Shown here one piece after another: positions 22,334 to 32,128 of a stretch of DNA of 64,000 nucleotides (position 1 is the first letter of the stretch; every line of letters starts with the position of its first letter). The position numbers and the translations under genes were made by a program. Under the pieces are notes generated by a model that was given only the letters and a program-made list of their open reading frames with translations, was not told the DNA's origin and did no database searches. This DNA is from Platanthera guangdongensis (Eukaryota; Streptophyta; Magnoliopsida; Asparagales; Orchidaceae): the NCBI GenBank assembly GCA_039583875.1, contig CM077150.1, positions 2,064,332 through 2,128,331 on the forward strand, in the 5' to 3' direction.

Positions 22334-23174
22334 TGTACAACCCCGTATTCGCGAAGAGTGGGCCCCAAACAAGGCAGACGCGTTTTTAAGCTTTTTGGAG
22401 ATTTTGCACTCTCGGTGGCCAATTTTGGCTCTGGCTTGGAAATATACTAGTAGGGGGGAAATTTTACCTCCCCCCCCCCGGTGGCCCCTTCTGTGAGGCA
22501 GGTGCAACGGCCTGGCAGGGGCGAGACCGGCCCGGGGCCGGGTCTCGCCCGCCCCGCGGGCAGGTGGGGGCGAGACCGGCCCGGGGCCGGGTCTCGCCCG
22601 CCCCGCGGGCTGGTGGGGGCGAGACCGGCCCGGGGCCGGGTCTCGCCCGCCCCGCGGGCTGGTGGGGGCGAGACCGGCCCGGGGCCGGGCCTCGCCCGCC
22701 CTGCGGTTTGGCATGTGGGCTCTCCCCATCCTTGGCCCCCTTTGGGCCTTGTCGTTACCGTTTTGCCCCCGGGATGTTTTTACCTCTTTGCCCCCCGGCG
22801 TGGCGGTTTCCTATTGGCCCAAGGCTTATTTGCCTTGGGGGCGTTTCAGACATTATGGGTCATGTGCTTGGAAAAAACTATAAATAGACCCCCTTGGGTG
22901 CCTTTGGAGAGGATCTTTTGGCTTCCTCCTCCCTTAGTTCCTCCTTGGTAGAGTAGAGAGGGCTCCTCCAAGGCACCCTAGCTCGAGCATTGGCTAGGGA
23001 GGGGAAGAGCTCAGGTAGCCTTACGGGTGTGAGGTGTGACCTCCGTGCTAGAGCCGAGGGTCTGTTCATAGTCTCCTAAGTCTCCGGTCCGTGACGTTCT
23101 CTCGAGTGTAGTAGGTGTGAGGTCACCCCTTTCAGGGACCCCGAACTCCACAGAGGTCAATTTTGACTTCAACA
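22334..23174 (+). repeat. 3' LTR of element D
   Basis: It runs from TGTACAACCCCGTATTCGCG to TGACTTCAACA, 841 bp, with four GC-rich 49-bp units (about 22505-22700) and a TATA box at about 22879. The target duplication GTGAT follows. Confidence 0.93.
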
Positions 23175-23179
23175 GTGAT

Positions 23180-23946
23180 CATGCTTCATAGTGTAGCAAC
23201 GATGTTTAGGGAACACTATATGCATTGTGTTGCAAACAACGACGAATCTAAGAATTTCAACAAGGGGATCAGGTGAAACAGATGGAGAGGTGATCGACAA
23301 GACAGGTAAAACAAGTGTCGGTGGAGCCATGATGGGTCGTCGTAGTTGTGTGGCCTGGGGAGAAAATTGCGGGCCGCTGATGGGTCCTCACGGATTCCCA
23401 AACGGAGTTGGGCTCGATGGAACGAGCGGTGGACGATTTGAGAAGAAACGGCAGACGTGCCGAGAGCAGATGGATCGGGGATCGAAAAAGACCGCTCTTC
23501 CCCGTGCGGTCAGTAAGGACGACACACATAAGTGAATGAGCAGATTCAATCAGTAAAGATGTCGTGAGGAGAGAGCAAGGGCCGCTAGTAGGGCGCCAAA
23601 AATGGGAGATTGATAGAGGGAACGAACGCATCGATCATGCTGGAAGGCATCAACGTGTTTGCTGGAGACAGCGCAAATGTTATTGTATTTATCTACTTGC
23701 ATAGAGACCACTGGACGCTCAGGGGAACCAAAGAAGTAAGGCGGATCAAAATAACAGTGGTTTTGTAGAAAGGAGAGCTAGGCATTGTCCTCCTCTGGTT
23801 AAAAAATTTTGAAGACATCCATTTTATCGGAGTCATTTCTTCATCATTGAGTCGTTTTTTGAAGATCTCCATTTTATCAGAGACGTTTCTTCATCATTGG
23901 GTCACCATTTTAAAAAAATATTCAAAATTCATTGTCTATCGCAGTT
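23180..23946. other. Sequence between elements D and E, no gene recognised
   Basis: Short overlapping open frames on both strands (plus 23227-23535, minus 23269-23631) show no domain. Near 23815-23905 a short segment (GAAGA-CATCCATTTTATC-GGAG) is repeated imperfectly. It may be retroelement leader or intergenic DNA. Confidence 0.3.
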
Positions 23947-23951
23947 GAGGT
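23947..23951. repeat. Target-site duplication of element E (left), GAGGT
   Basis: GAGGT recurs at 35381-35385 directly after the right LTR. Confidence 0.9.
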
Positions 23952-24609
23952 TGTAAGACCCCCCCCCCCCCCCCTCCCGGATCCCAAAACACGACACAAA
24001 GGGGGAGTCTTATGCCCGGAACAGCCGCCTTGCGGTAGCATTAGCACACGGGCTAACCTGTACCACAAGACGCCTATCCCGCCGGCTACAACAATATCAA
24101 TAAATCATGCCAACTCAACCAAATAAATAAACATGAGAAGTCAAAATCCACACTAAGTTATAATGTCCAAATACATCAATAAATAGAAGCTAAAACATGC
24201 TTCTACAATATATCAGAGTACGGCTAAACATTGCCCAAACGGGCTACATCAGAGTATCAAATACTAACATCGGTAACTGACGGTATCGACGGCACCATCA
24301 CATCAGGCCCTGTCGTCCTGGCATGGCTGTCCTGCTGCGTAGTCTGCGGCTGCTCTACCTGCGGCGTGACCTCCTAAAAAGGAAGACATAGCAACCGTTA
24401 GTCGAAACGACTAAGTGGTTTCACATCCGCTCCCCCGGCGACTCCTCGGCACCGGGCGGAGAAAAGGAACAAGAGTATAGTATATAACAAGTATGCAAGT
24501 AAAGGAAGTACAAGCAGGTGGCAAGGTAATGTAAGAGTAACAACATCATAATCAGCATTTAAGTAAGAGCTACACTAAACTAGCAGTGTAAGTAACAGCA
24601 GGAAAGTAA

Positions 24610-24710
24610 CTTAACTTATAAGAATGCACATACAAACTTATAAGTTAAGGATCGGGTTACATAAAAGTAACTCATCGTATAAGAGTGCTCATACAAACTT
24701 ATACGATGAG
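24610..24710 (-). repeat. Twin hairpins with compensated stems in the E LTR
   Basis: Hairpin 1 pairs CTTAACTTATAAG (24610-24622) with CTTATAAGTTAAG (24637-24649). Hairpin 2 pairs CTCATCGTATAAG (24671-24683) with CTTATACGATGAG (24698-24710). Both stems are perfect 13-bp inverted repeats with 14-nt loops of near-identical sequence (AATGCACATACAAA, AGTGCTCATACAAA). The stems differ from each other at several positions, each with a matching change in the other arm. The right LTR holds the same pair, with one half-unit duplicated. Confidence 0.9.
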
Positions 24711-26643
24711 GATCTTGTTGTGCAATGATATGAAATGCTATGAATGCTATGCAATGACTCTCCCATGCACACCCATGCAATTGCTATGTCGACACAGACT
24801 ATAGTTCCCACTTTTCGAGCAGGTAGCTAACCTCTCAGGCATCAGCCGCCGTGGTCAGGCGGTGACAGTAGAACGGGCACTTCTACTACTAGGCGGGTAT
24901 CACACTACTTCACCTAGGCCTCCGTACGCCTCAACACTAAGAACACAACAGCGGAGCCCCTGCGTACTATGGCCCAGCGGGGTCTTGGGTAGATGTGCAC
25001 CAAGAACACAGCCCGAACTGGCCTTGCGTGACCCGGAAGGGGCCTCGGAAGAAAGCACGAGGACACAGCCCAACCGTTCACATGGCCGGAGGGGCCTCGG
25101 GACGTGAACACCGAGGACACAGCCCAAACCGACCAAGTCTAACTGCCAACTCCCGTCGGTGTGACGACTGGCGAGCCCGTAGACCTGCCACACTATCCTT
25201 AACCCAGGATTACGACACCGCGTGTCGACTCACACCACATGCAAATACCACATCAACATATCATGGAAGGGGCCTCGGAAGTAAACACGAGGACACAGCC
25301 CAACCATCCATCCACACCTTAACTCAACACAACCAAAACAAGTGACGGTCAACACCGCACTTACATCCCTTCACAATACTACCCGTAGGGAGACGACTCT
25401 CTAAGTATTGGACTACAAGATTCATTTCATTAATCAAACATGTACATAATCATAATCTATTCATCTATATAACTTTCCAAATGATGACAATGTAATATAA
25501 ACATGATGCGCATATAAAGATCTATCTCATTTTCATTTGATAATGTCATAATTTAAACATGAAGTGCACAATACCAATCTTTCAATTCCTACCAATTCGA
25601 TTCGTATAAATAAGATTATTTCACAATTTGATAATATGAAATCTGATTAATAAGTAACTTCAATCATGCAACAACTGATCAATCATAAGGGTTCATCCAA
25701 GGCAAGTACCATGCATTATTAATTCCACCGAATCAAAAGTCATCTCTCATTAAGCCCAGAATTTAGGCGCAGGTTGAATCTGGACAGCAACTTCGACCGG
25801 AGATTCCCGAGGCTACAGGAATCCGGTGAAGTCGTGTAACCCCTCGATGGAAAGGTATTTTCATGGACTACATCTTTCATATTCAGAGCTCAACCCAGAT
25901 TTGACATTATCCTATTTGAAATCGGACCTGAAGTCCGCTGCGTACAGAACACAGTTTCTGCATACAAGATTTATAGAACCCCATTTTCGTTTAGACTTTC
26001 CCGTGGACTACAGACTTCTCCAGAAGTCGTGCAACTACTGGTTGGAAAGGTATTTTCAAGGGCTTCAACTTTCGTGTTAAGCCGAAAGCCCAGATCTGGC
26101 CATAGCATACTTAAAAATGGCCATGAAGTTCGCTGCGCGCAGAATACAGATTCTGCACGTATCTTAAGGCGGAATGAACGGCATCGGTTCATCTTCCTCC
26201 TCAATGCGATCATCCCAAGTCATTCCAGAAAACCTCCTCCCTTATTCACCCTCAAGAGGCCAAAACCCTTCACGAAACCATCCCTTATCATCACATTGAG
26301 GAAGGGCGTGGTTGAAGAGATCTAAAACCTAAGACACAAGTCTTAGCATGACCTTTCCTAGAAAACTCCTCCTCACCATCAAGACTCTCTTGAGTCGATG
26401 TCTCTCCTAGGAAAATAACTATAGATCTAGCACCAAGGGAGAGGGTAGGAAACTCACATTGGCTCCAGCGGTACCACCATTTCTAGCCATGGATCTCGTA
26501 GTTCTCCTTGGCGGCATCTTCTCTTTCACGGCGATGGCGGATCTCCTTCGGTAGGACTTGCTCCTGCAGTTTTCCCTCTCACAGGAGTTCTCACTGGAAA
26601 TAGGGGAAGAAAGGAGAATGAAAACGGCTAGGGTTTTTCTCCC

Positions 26644-26657
26644 CTATATATATAAAA
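26644..26657 (-). promoter_or_regulatory. TATA box of the E LTR (left copy)
   Basis: TTTATATATATAG on the minus strand lies directly between the palindrome array and a C/T-rich leader. The right LTR has the same box at about 34833-34847. It is a probable transcription start region of the element. Confidence 0.65.
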
Positions 26658-26660
26658 TGT

Positions 26661-27100
26661 GACACGGGTAGGGACACGGCCGTGTCCGTACCCGTGTCCT
26701 GCTTCCGTGAAACGGCCGTGGCGGTTTCCATGTCGGTTCAATATTTGACACGGGTAGGGACACGCCCGTGTCCCGACCCGTGTCCCCATGACACGGCCGT
26801 GTGCATGGCCATGTCATTGGCCGTGTACTTCTCGGGTTGCCTCTCGACACTTCTCGTCGAGCTCAACTCGACGCACACGGGTAGGGACACGGCCGTGTCA
26901 CTACCCGTGTCACTTAGTGTCGACACAGTTCGACGATCTCGACACGGCTCGTCGAGCTCAACTCGACGCACACGGGTAGGCACACGGCCGTGTCCCTACC
27001 CGTGTCCCTTGGTGTCGACACAGCTCGACGATCTCGACACGGGTCGTCGAGCTCAACTCGACGCACACGGGTAGGCACACGGCCGTGTCCCTACCCGTGT
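26661..27100 (-). repeat. Array of five long palindromes upstream of the E LTR TATA box
   Basis: Five 36-38-bp near-perfect palindromes built as CACGGGTAGG-ACACGGCCGTGT-CCTACCCGTG lie at about 26661, 26747, 26875, 26969 and 27063. The last three sit in about 93-bp direct repeats that also contain CGTCGAGCTCAACTCGACG. The right LTR has four, having lost the second. Confidence 0.9.
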
Positions 27101-27321
27101 TACTTCCTTTTTACACTGATTCTCCATTTCTCCACAAGTGCAAATCCAATTCCCTGCACTTCTCAGGGCTCGAGTCACCCTCCTGACTCAAAACAAACAC
27201 ACTAGGGGCCTAGAGCGATTCGGGACGTTACAAATCCTATAAACAAAATAAAAGATTTCGTCCCCGAAATCAGGCCTAGGCAGTGGGGAGAAGAGCATAA
27301 CAGAAAATTTAACGTATGCTT

Positions 27322-30300
27322 TTAAATAAGATTACCTTGAGCAAACAACTCCGGGTAGCGTTGCTGCATTAAGTCCATTGGCTCCCATGTGTACTCCTCC
27401 TTCCCATGATTCAACCATAGCATCTTCACCAAGGGTACACTTTTGCGGCGCAAAGTCCTTGTCTCGCTGTCAACAATCCGCACCGGCTCTAGTCGCACAG
27501 ACCTATCTGATGCCACTGCACCATCAGTAGTGGGAATATACTGGTCGGGCCGCAACAGTGCTTTTCGAAGCGACGACACATGGAACATGTCGTGGAGATT
27601 TTCTAGTTCTGGTGGTAACTCCAACCGATAGGCCAACGGGCCGATCCTTTCTAGTATAGTATAAGGCCCAACATACCTTGGGCTGAGCTTTTTCACTCCA
27701 CGCACCCGCGACACTCCATGCATCGGCCGAATTTTGAGGAACACTTTTTCTCCCACCTGGAACTCCACCATCCGATGCTTTTTATTGTAATATTTCGCCT
27801 GTCGACTTTGAGCCTCCAACATGCGATCCCGTATCAATCTGACCGCCGCATCAGTATCATCTATGTATTCGTTTCCCAATGCCTTCGGATCTTCATCTTG
27901 CACCCAAGACAAGGGAGTCCTGCACCTTCTTCCGTAAAGGGCTTCATGGGGCGCCATGCCGATGCTTGCCTGATGGCTATTATTATAGGAGAATTCCACT
28001 AGTGGCAAGAGCCTTTCCCATGGCTCTCCTCTGTCCAACACACATAACCTCAATAAATCCTCCAGTGTTCTGATGGTCCGCTCTGACTGCCCGTCCGTCT
28101 GAGGATGAAATGCGGTACTAAAGGTTAGGCGTGAGCCCAAATACGCCTGTACCGCCTTCCACTCATTGGATGTAAACCGACCATCCCGATCCGAAACAAT
28201 TGTCTTGGGCACGCCATGATACCGTACAAATTGCTCCACAAAAAGGCGTACCAAAACATCCACGTGTGCTTCCTTCTTCATTGGAATGAACCGGGCCACC
28301 TTTGTCAGTCGATCCACAATAACCCATACTGAATCATTCCCGGAGCGGGAACGAGGTAACCCATGAACAAAGTCCATGGAGATATCCTCGAACTTCCATT
28401 CGGGGATGGGCAATGACTGCAACAAACCACCGGGACTCCTGCATTCAGCCTTCACTCTTTGGCAAGCTTCGCAATGTGTAACATAGTAGCGAACATCCTT
28501 CTTCATTCCCGGCCAACACATGGTCTTCCGCAATCCGGCGTACATCTTAGCAATACCAGGGTGCACTGAATATTGAGAGGAATGTGCCTCTCTCAAGATA
28601 TCCTCCCGAATTTTGCCGCCCTTGTGAATATAGAGTCGACCACGAAAATAAATGAGGTCGTCTTTGAGTGTGTACTCATCGGTGGTCCCATCTTCAATTG
28701 CCTTGATTGCCGGGGCCAAGGCCGCATCCATTCCTTGCTCCACCCGAATCCGGTCTCGGATATCACAAACTATGCTCATGTTGGCCAAATACTCCGCATA
28801 CTCTGCCGAAGGATCCTTGAATACTAGAGTAATTTCCATCTCCTCGATCATCCGAGCCAACTCCATGCTCATCAGCCGAGACTCTGGGCTAGAGCCTGGC
28901 ACTTTTCTACTCAAGGCATCGGCTACCGAGTTCGCTTTCCCGGGGTGGTAGTTCATGGTGAACTCGTAGTCGCATAGAAATTCCAACCACCGCCGTTGTC
29001 TCAGGTTCAACTCCTTCTGAGTGTGAACATACTTCAAGTTTTTGTGATCGGAAAAGATCTCGCAGTGCACGCCATATAAATAATGCCTCCAGACCTTCAA
29101 AGCGAACACCACTGCTCCCAACTCCAAATCATGAACCGGGTAATTGATTTCATGTTTCTTTAACTGCCTTGAAGCATAAGCGATCACATGCCCGTGCTGC
29201 ATCAGCACCGCTCCCATCCCTTGATATGATGCGTCCGTGTAAACTTGGAATCCTTCCTTCCCAGACGGAAGTGCAAGGATGGGGGCGGAGGTAAGCCTAA
29301 CTTTCAATTCTTGAAATGCCGCTTCACATTGAGGTGTCCACTCAAATGGCACACCCTTCTTCATCAAGGAGGTAAGAGGAAGGGCAATCTTGGAAAATCC
29401 TTTCACGAACTTGCGGTAGTAGCCAGCAAGTCCAAGAAAGCTTCGTACATCAGCCGCCGACTTCAAGGGCGACCACTCCTTCACGGCCCGCACCTTTGCT
29501 GGATCCACTGCTAACCCTGCTCCACTGATCACATGCCCCAAGAAGGCAACCTCCTTAAGCCAGAATTCACACTTGCTAAACTTGGCATACAAGGCGTGCT
29601 CCTTCAATTTCTTCAAAACCAAGGTCAGGTGCTCGACATGCTCCTCCTCCGTCTTTGAGTAGACCAAGATGTCGTCGATGAAAACAATGACGAAGATGTC
29701 CAAATACGGTTCAAACACCTTGTTCATCAAACTCATGAAGGCCGAAGGTGCATTTGTGAGCCCAAACGGCATTACTGTGAACTCATACAAACCATATCTC
29801 GAACTGAATGCTGTTTTCTGAATATCCCCCTCATGTATCCTCAACTGATAGTATCCGGAGCGCAAATCCAATTTAGAAAACCAATGTGCTCCCACTAGTT
29901 GATCGAACAACTCATCGATCCGCGGTAGCGGATAAGTGTTCCGCACCGTCAACCGATTGAGTTCCCGATAATCTATGCACAATCGCAGTGTTCCATCCTT
30001 CTTCTTCACGAACAGCACAGGGGCTCCCCATGGTGATGAACTGGGGCGGACGAACCCTGAATCCACCAGTTCTTGCAATTGAACTCTAAATTCCGCGAGT
30101 TCTTTCGGAGCCATTCTGTACGGAGCCTTGGATACAGGCTTGGCACCTGGTACTAGATTGATCTGGAAGTCAACCTCTCTATGCGGAGGTAATCCTGGTA
30201 GCTTCTCAGGAAATACCTCAGGAAAATCCCGCACTACCCGTACATCCTTTAATTCCAACGCTGCTTCCTTCAACTCGAACCAGATCATGAAGACCTCATC

Positions 30301-30713
30301 CCCCTTCATATGAGCCTTTACAGCCTGAATAGAAGATAATATCATACGTGGCGCGAAGCCAATACCTTGGAAGATGACGTCAGAGTCTCCATGCCTCAAA
30401 TAGATCCGCTTCTCCGCGCAGTCGATCCTCGCGAAGTGCCAGTCCAGCCATGTCATGCCCAAAATGATGTCAAACTCCGGCATTCTCAGAACCGTGGCCG
30501 GCGTATCAAAGGCCTTCCCATCAATAAATAACTCCAACTCGCACTTGGCGGTCGCGACCATCTCCGAGCCGTCCGGAAGGCGTACACGTCGGGCTATGCC
30601 AGTGAAGTACTGTACATCCCCCATGTCTTTTATGAAATCCTCGGACACAAAGGAGTGTGAGGCACCGGTATCGAACAGCGCATAGGCTGTCTTCCCGCCA
30701 ATAATCACGGTGC
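27322..30713 (-). CDS. Pol polyprotein of element E (protease, RT, RNase H, integrase, chromodomain)
   Basis: A single open frame of over 1100 codons on the minus strand. Visible in order: protease [13 protein letters not shown] with [11 protein letters not shown] and catalytic FIDDILVYS; RNase H beginning [18 protein letters not shown]; integrase with an HHCC zinc finger (HPGIAKMY...HCEACQRVK) and the catalytic D, D, E in [15 protein letters not shown] and GQSERTIR; and a terminal chromodomain-like segment ending [12 protein letters not shown]. In an unspliced reading the first Met is at 30708. I place the true coding start at the splice acceptor (30713), because joining to gag restores the expected run-in to protease. 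No stops or frameshifts were seen, so it could be functional. Confidence 0.93.
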
Positions 30714-30808
30714 CTAAGTACCAACAACCAAAACTTATTGCTAGTGGCTAGTAAGTTCTAATCAATTCAAGCTAGATCATGCAAATATGTAAATTAATTA
30801 AATCATAC
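30714..30808 (-). other. Probable spliceosomal intron between gag and pol of element E
   Basis: Gag reads to GATGTGATTGCAG (D-V-I-A-G) and then meets GTATGATTTAAT and stops. The minus strand then has 95 nt of AT-rich sequence ending GGTACTTAG, followed by GCACCGTGATTATT leading into protease. Removing the 95 nt by GT-AG splicing joins the frames exactly and restores the usual spacing before FDTGAS. The donor GTATG, the acceptor TACTTAG and the high AT content are all typical of plant introns. Without splicing, gag and pol are separate frames. Confidence 0.7.
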
Positions 30809-31928
30809 CTGCAATCACATCTTGTGGGTTCCTTTCCTGCGCCATATCAAGCGCGTACACCTGATCCCGGACCGGTCCGGGGTTTCCTCTTGGCGGTCCT
30901 CGTCCTCGACCGCGCATATATCCCCGCCCTCGTGGAGCGGCTGGAGGGAGAGCAGGAGGGAGAGCAGGAGGGAGAGCAGGAGGGGCGTTCCCATATAGCT
31001 GCGGGCAAAAACGCCGGATGTGGCCCGGCTGGTTGCATTCGAAGCACACCAGACCACGACGCCCTTCAGGTTGTTGAAATCGCTGATGCTGTGGGGGTGG
31101 AGGCAACGCAGGCGGCTGCGGAACTGGATGCTCCACCCTATAGTTTCGGTGGACACGCCCTCCACCTCTTTGATAACCTCTTCCTCCTCTGAAGTCCCGT
31201 CTCCTTCTATTACTTGGGTCGGCTTCCATCACGTCCTCCGCAGGCCTCTTACTACATCCCAGGTGGTCCGCCTCCAATCTTTTCGCCATATCAATGATCT
31301 CCGCCAAGCTACCATCCGCTATAAACAAAAGGGACTGCCTTAGGGGATCTCGCAGCCCTTTATAGAAGCGCTTGGCATAACCTCTGTCATCCAACTCATA
31401 AGAGTCCGCAAACCTTGCGAGATGCTGGAATTCCCGCTGGTATTCTGTAACCGACTTTGATCCCTGCTTTAGTAGAAGGAACCTCTGCTCAAGCTCATCT
31501 CGGGCCGATGTAGGGATAAAGTGCTCCAAGAAAACACCCGAGAATTCACTCCAACTTATCTCTGTGTAGATCCGGCCTTGGAAGGTAGAGCCCATGAGGG
31601 ACTTCCACCACCTCTTCGCATGTAAGTCCAAGACAGACACTGCCAATGTCACTGCCATGTTGGCTGGGCAACGGATACCGGCCAACAACTCCTGTATCGT
31701 GTCTAGCCATTCCTCTGTACGTACGGCTGACTCCGTCCCAAGGTAGACGGGAGGGGAGAGAGCCCGGAAGGTGCTCAGCCAGTTGGAGCTCGGGGCCTGT
31801 TGTTGCACCGGAGCCTGCTGTGCCTTAAAAGCATCAAGAATGGCGGTGAGCGTCTGCCCCAACTCAGACTGTTCGAACTGAGTGGGTATGGGAGGGGTAG
31901 GAGTACCCCCCATCGGCTCAACATGCAA
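30798..31928 (-). CDS. Gag of element E
   Basis: A 376-codon frame from ATG 31928 on the minus strand. It shows the retrotransposon gag core (RTEEWLDTIQELL..., AKRWWKSL, FLEHFIPTSARDELEQRF, SVTEYQREFQHLARFAD), an Arg/Gly-rich stretch, and a CCHC zinc knuckle (CFECNQPGHIRRFC) near codon 300. A Pro/Ala repeat encoded by a 12-bp tandem repeat (about 30950-30990) follows, then an RGRG-rich tail. The stop falls 10 nt into the proposed intron, so the spliced product would continue into pol. Gag would form the capsid-like particle. Confidence 0.9.
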   Translation of the reverse strand: MHVEPMGGTPTPPIPTQFEQSELGQTLTAILDAFKAQQAPVQQQAPSSNWLSTFRALSPPVYLGTESAVRTEEWLDTIQELLAGIRCPANMAVTLAVSVLDLHAKRWWKSLMGSTFQGRIYTEISWSEFSGVFLEHFIPTSARDELEQRFLLLKQGSKSVTEYQREFQHLARFADSYELDDRGYAKRFYKGLRDPLRQSLLFIADGSLAEIIDMAKRLEADHLGCSKRPAEDVMEADPSNRRRRDFRGGRGYQRGGGRVHRNYRVEHPVPQPPALPPPPQHQRFQQPEGRRGLVCFECNQPGHIRRFCPQLYGNAPPALPPALPPALPPAAPRGRGYMRGRGRGPPRGNPGPVRDQVYALDMAQERNPQDVIAGMI

Positions 31929-32109
31929 TGGAACCTACACATACACGACAAATTTGTGGTCAGGTTGGCTAAGCTTAAGGTCTAAGTTGGACAAACTTAA
32001 TGTGAATTACATATGGGCACACTACTGCTTCCGCTAAGTCAGTTTGTCCCCAAACTGACTAACCAAACGGGGGTGGCACCATTGTTGAATGACTTCTTAG
32101 TTGAGGATC

Positions 32110-32126
32110 GTGGCAAACTGATACCA
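32110..32126 (-). other. Primer-binding site of element E
   Basis: On the minus strand, two bases after the 5' LTR end, the sequence reads TGGTATCAGTTTGCC. Its first nine bases match the initiator tRNA-Met site. Confidence 0.7.
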
Positions 32127-32128
32127 TT

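Larger units (their letters stand above)
17262..23174 (+). mobile_element. Element D: Tat-type gypsy with gag-protease only and a 3' tandem array
   Basis: A complete insertion with LTRs of 796 and 841 bp and matching 5-bp target duplications. The interior encodes gag plus an aspartic protease domain and then stops. There is no RT, RNase H or integrase; instead a 1.7-kb array of about 22 repeats of 78 bp fills the space before the 3' LTR. This fits the class of gag-only LTR elements (TR-GAG) that depend on pol from relatives. Tat-lineage elements are known to carry hypervariable tandem repeats in this 3' position. By eye the LTRs differ at about ten substitutions plus repeat-number and homopolymer changes, so insertion is fairly recent. 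Confidence 0.93.
23952..27232 (-). repeat. 3' LTR of element E (left copy)
   Basis: On the plus strand it runs from TGTAAGACC plus a poly-C run to CGGGACGTTACA. In transcription order it starts at 27232, with a five-fold palindrome array (27100-26661), a TATA box (about 26650), a leader with a telo-box-like AAACCCTA (26636-26629), a long R/U5 of about 2.6 kb, and twin hairpins (24710-24610). No coding content was recognised inside. Confidence 0.93.

Noticed and set aside
20455..22340. Long open frames on both strands with a 26-residue repeat (SHLEMDSA...-type)
   Set aside because: The repeat period (78 bp) is a multiple of three, so any stop-free unit keeps frames open on both strands. The peptides match no family, and the array lies in the 3' untranslated region of element D.
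24862..26325. Open frames inside the E LTRs (such as 24862-25107, 25826-26080, repeated at 33054 and 33966)
   Set aside because: Present in both LTR copies only because the LTRs are duplicates. No domain, no shared start context, and opposite to the element's transcription.
26682..27205. Ser/Arg/Pro-rich frames over the palindrome array (26682-27074 and similar)
   Set aside because: Produced by repeats with a fixed period; both strands are open. Regulatory array, not coding.
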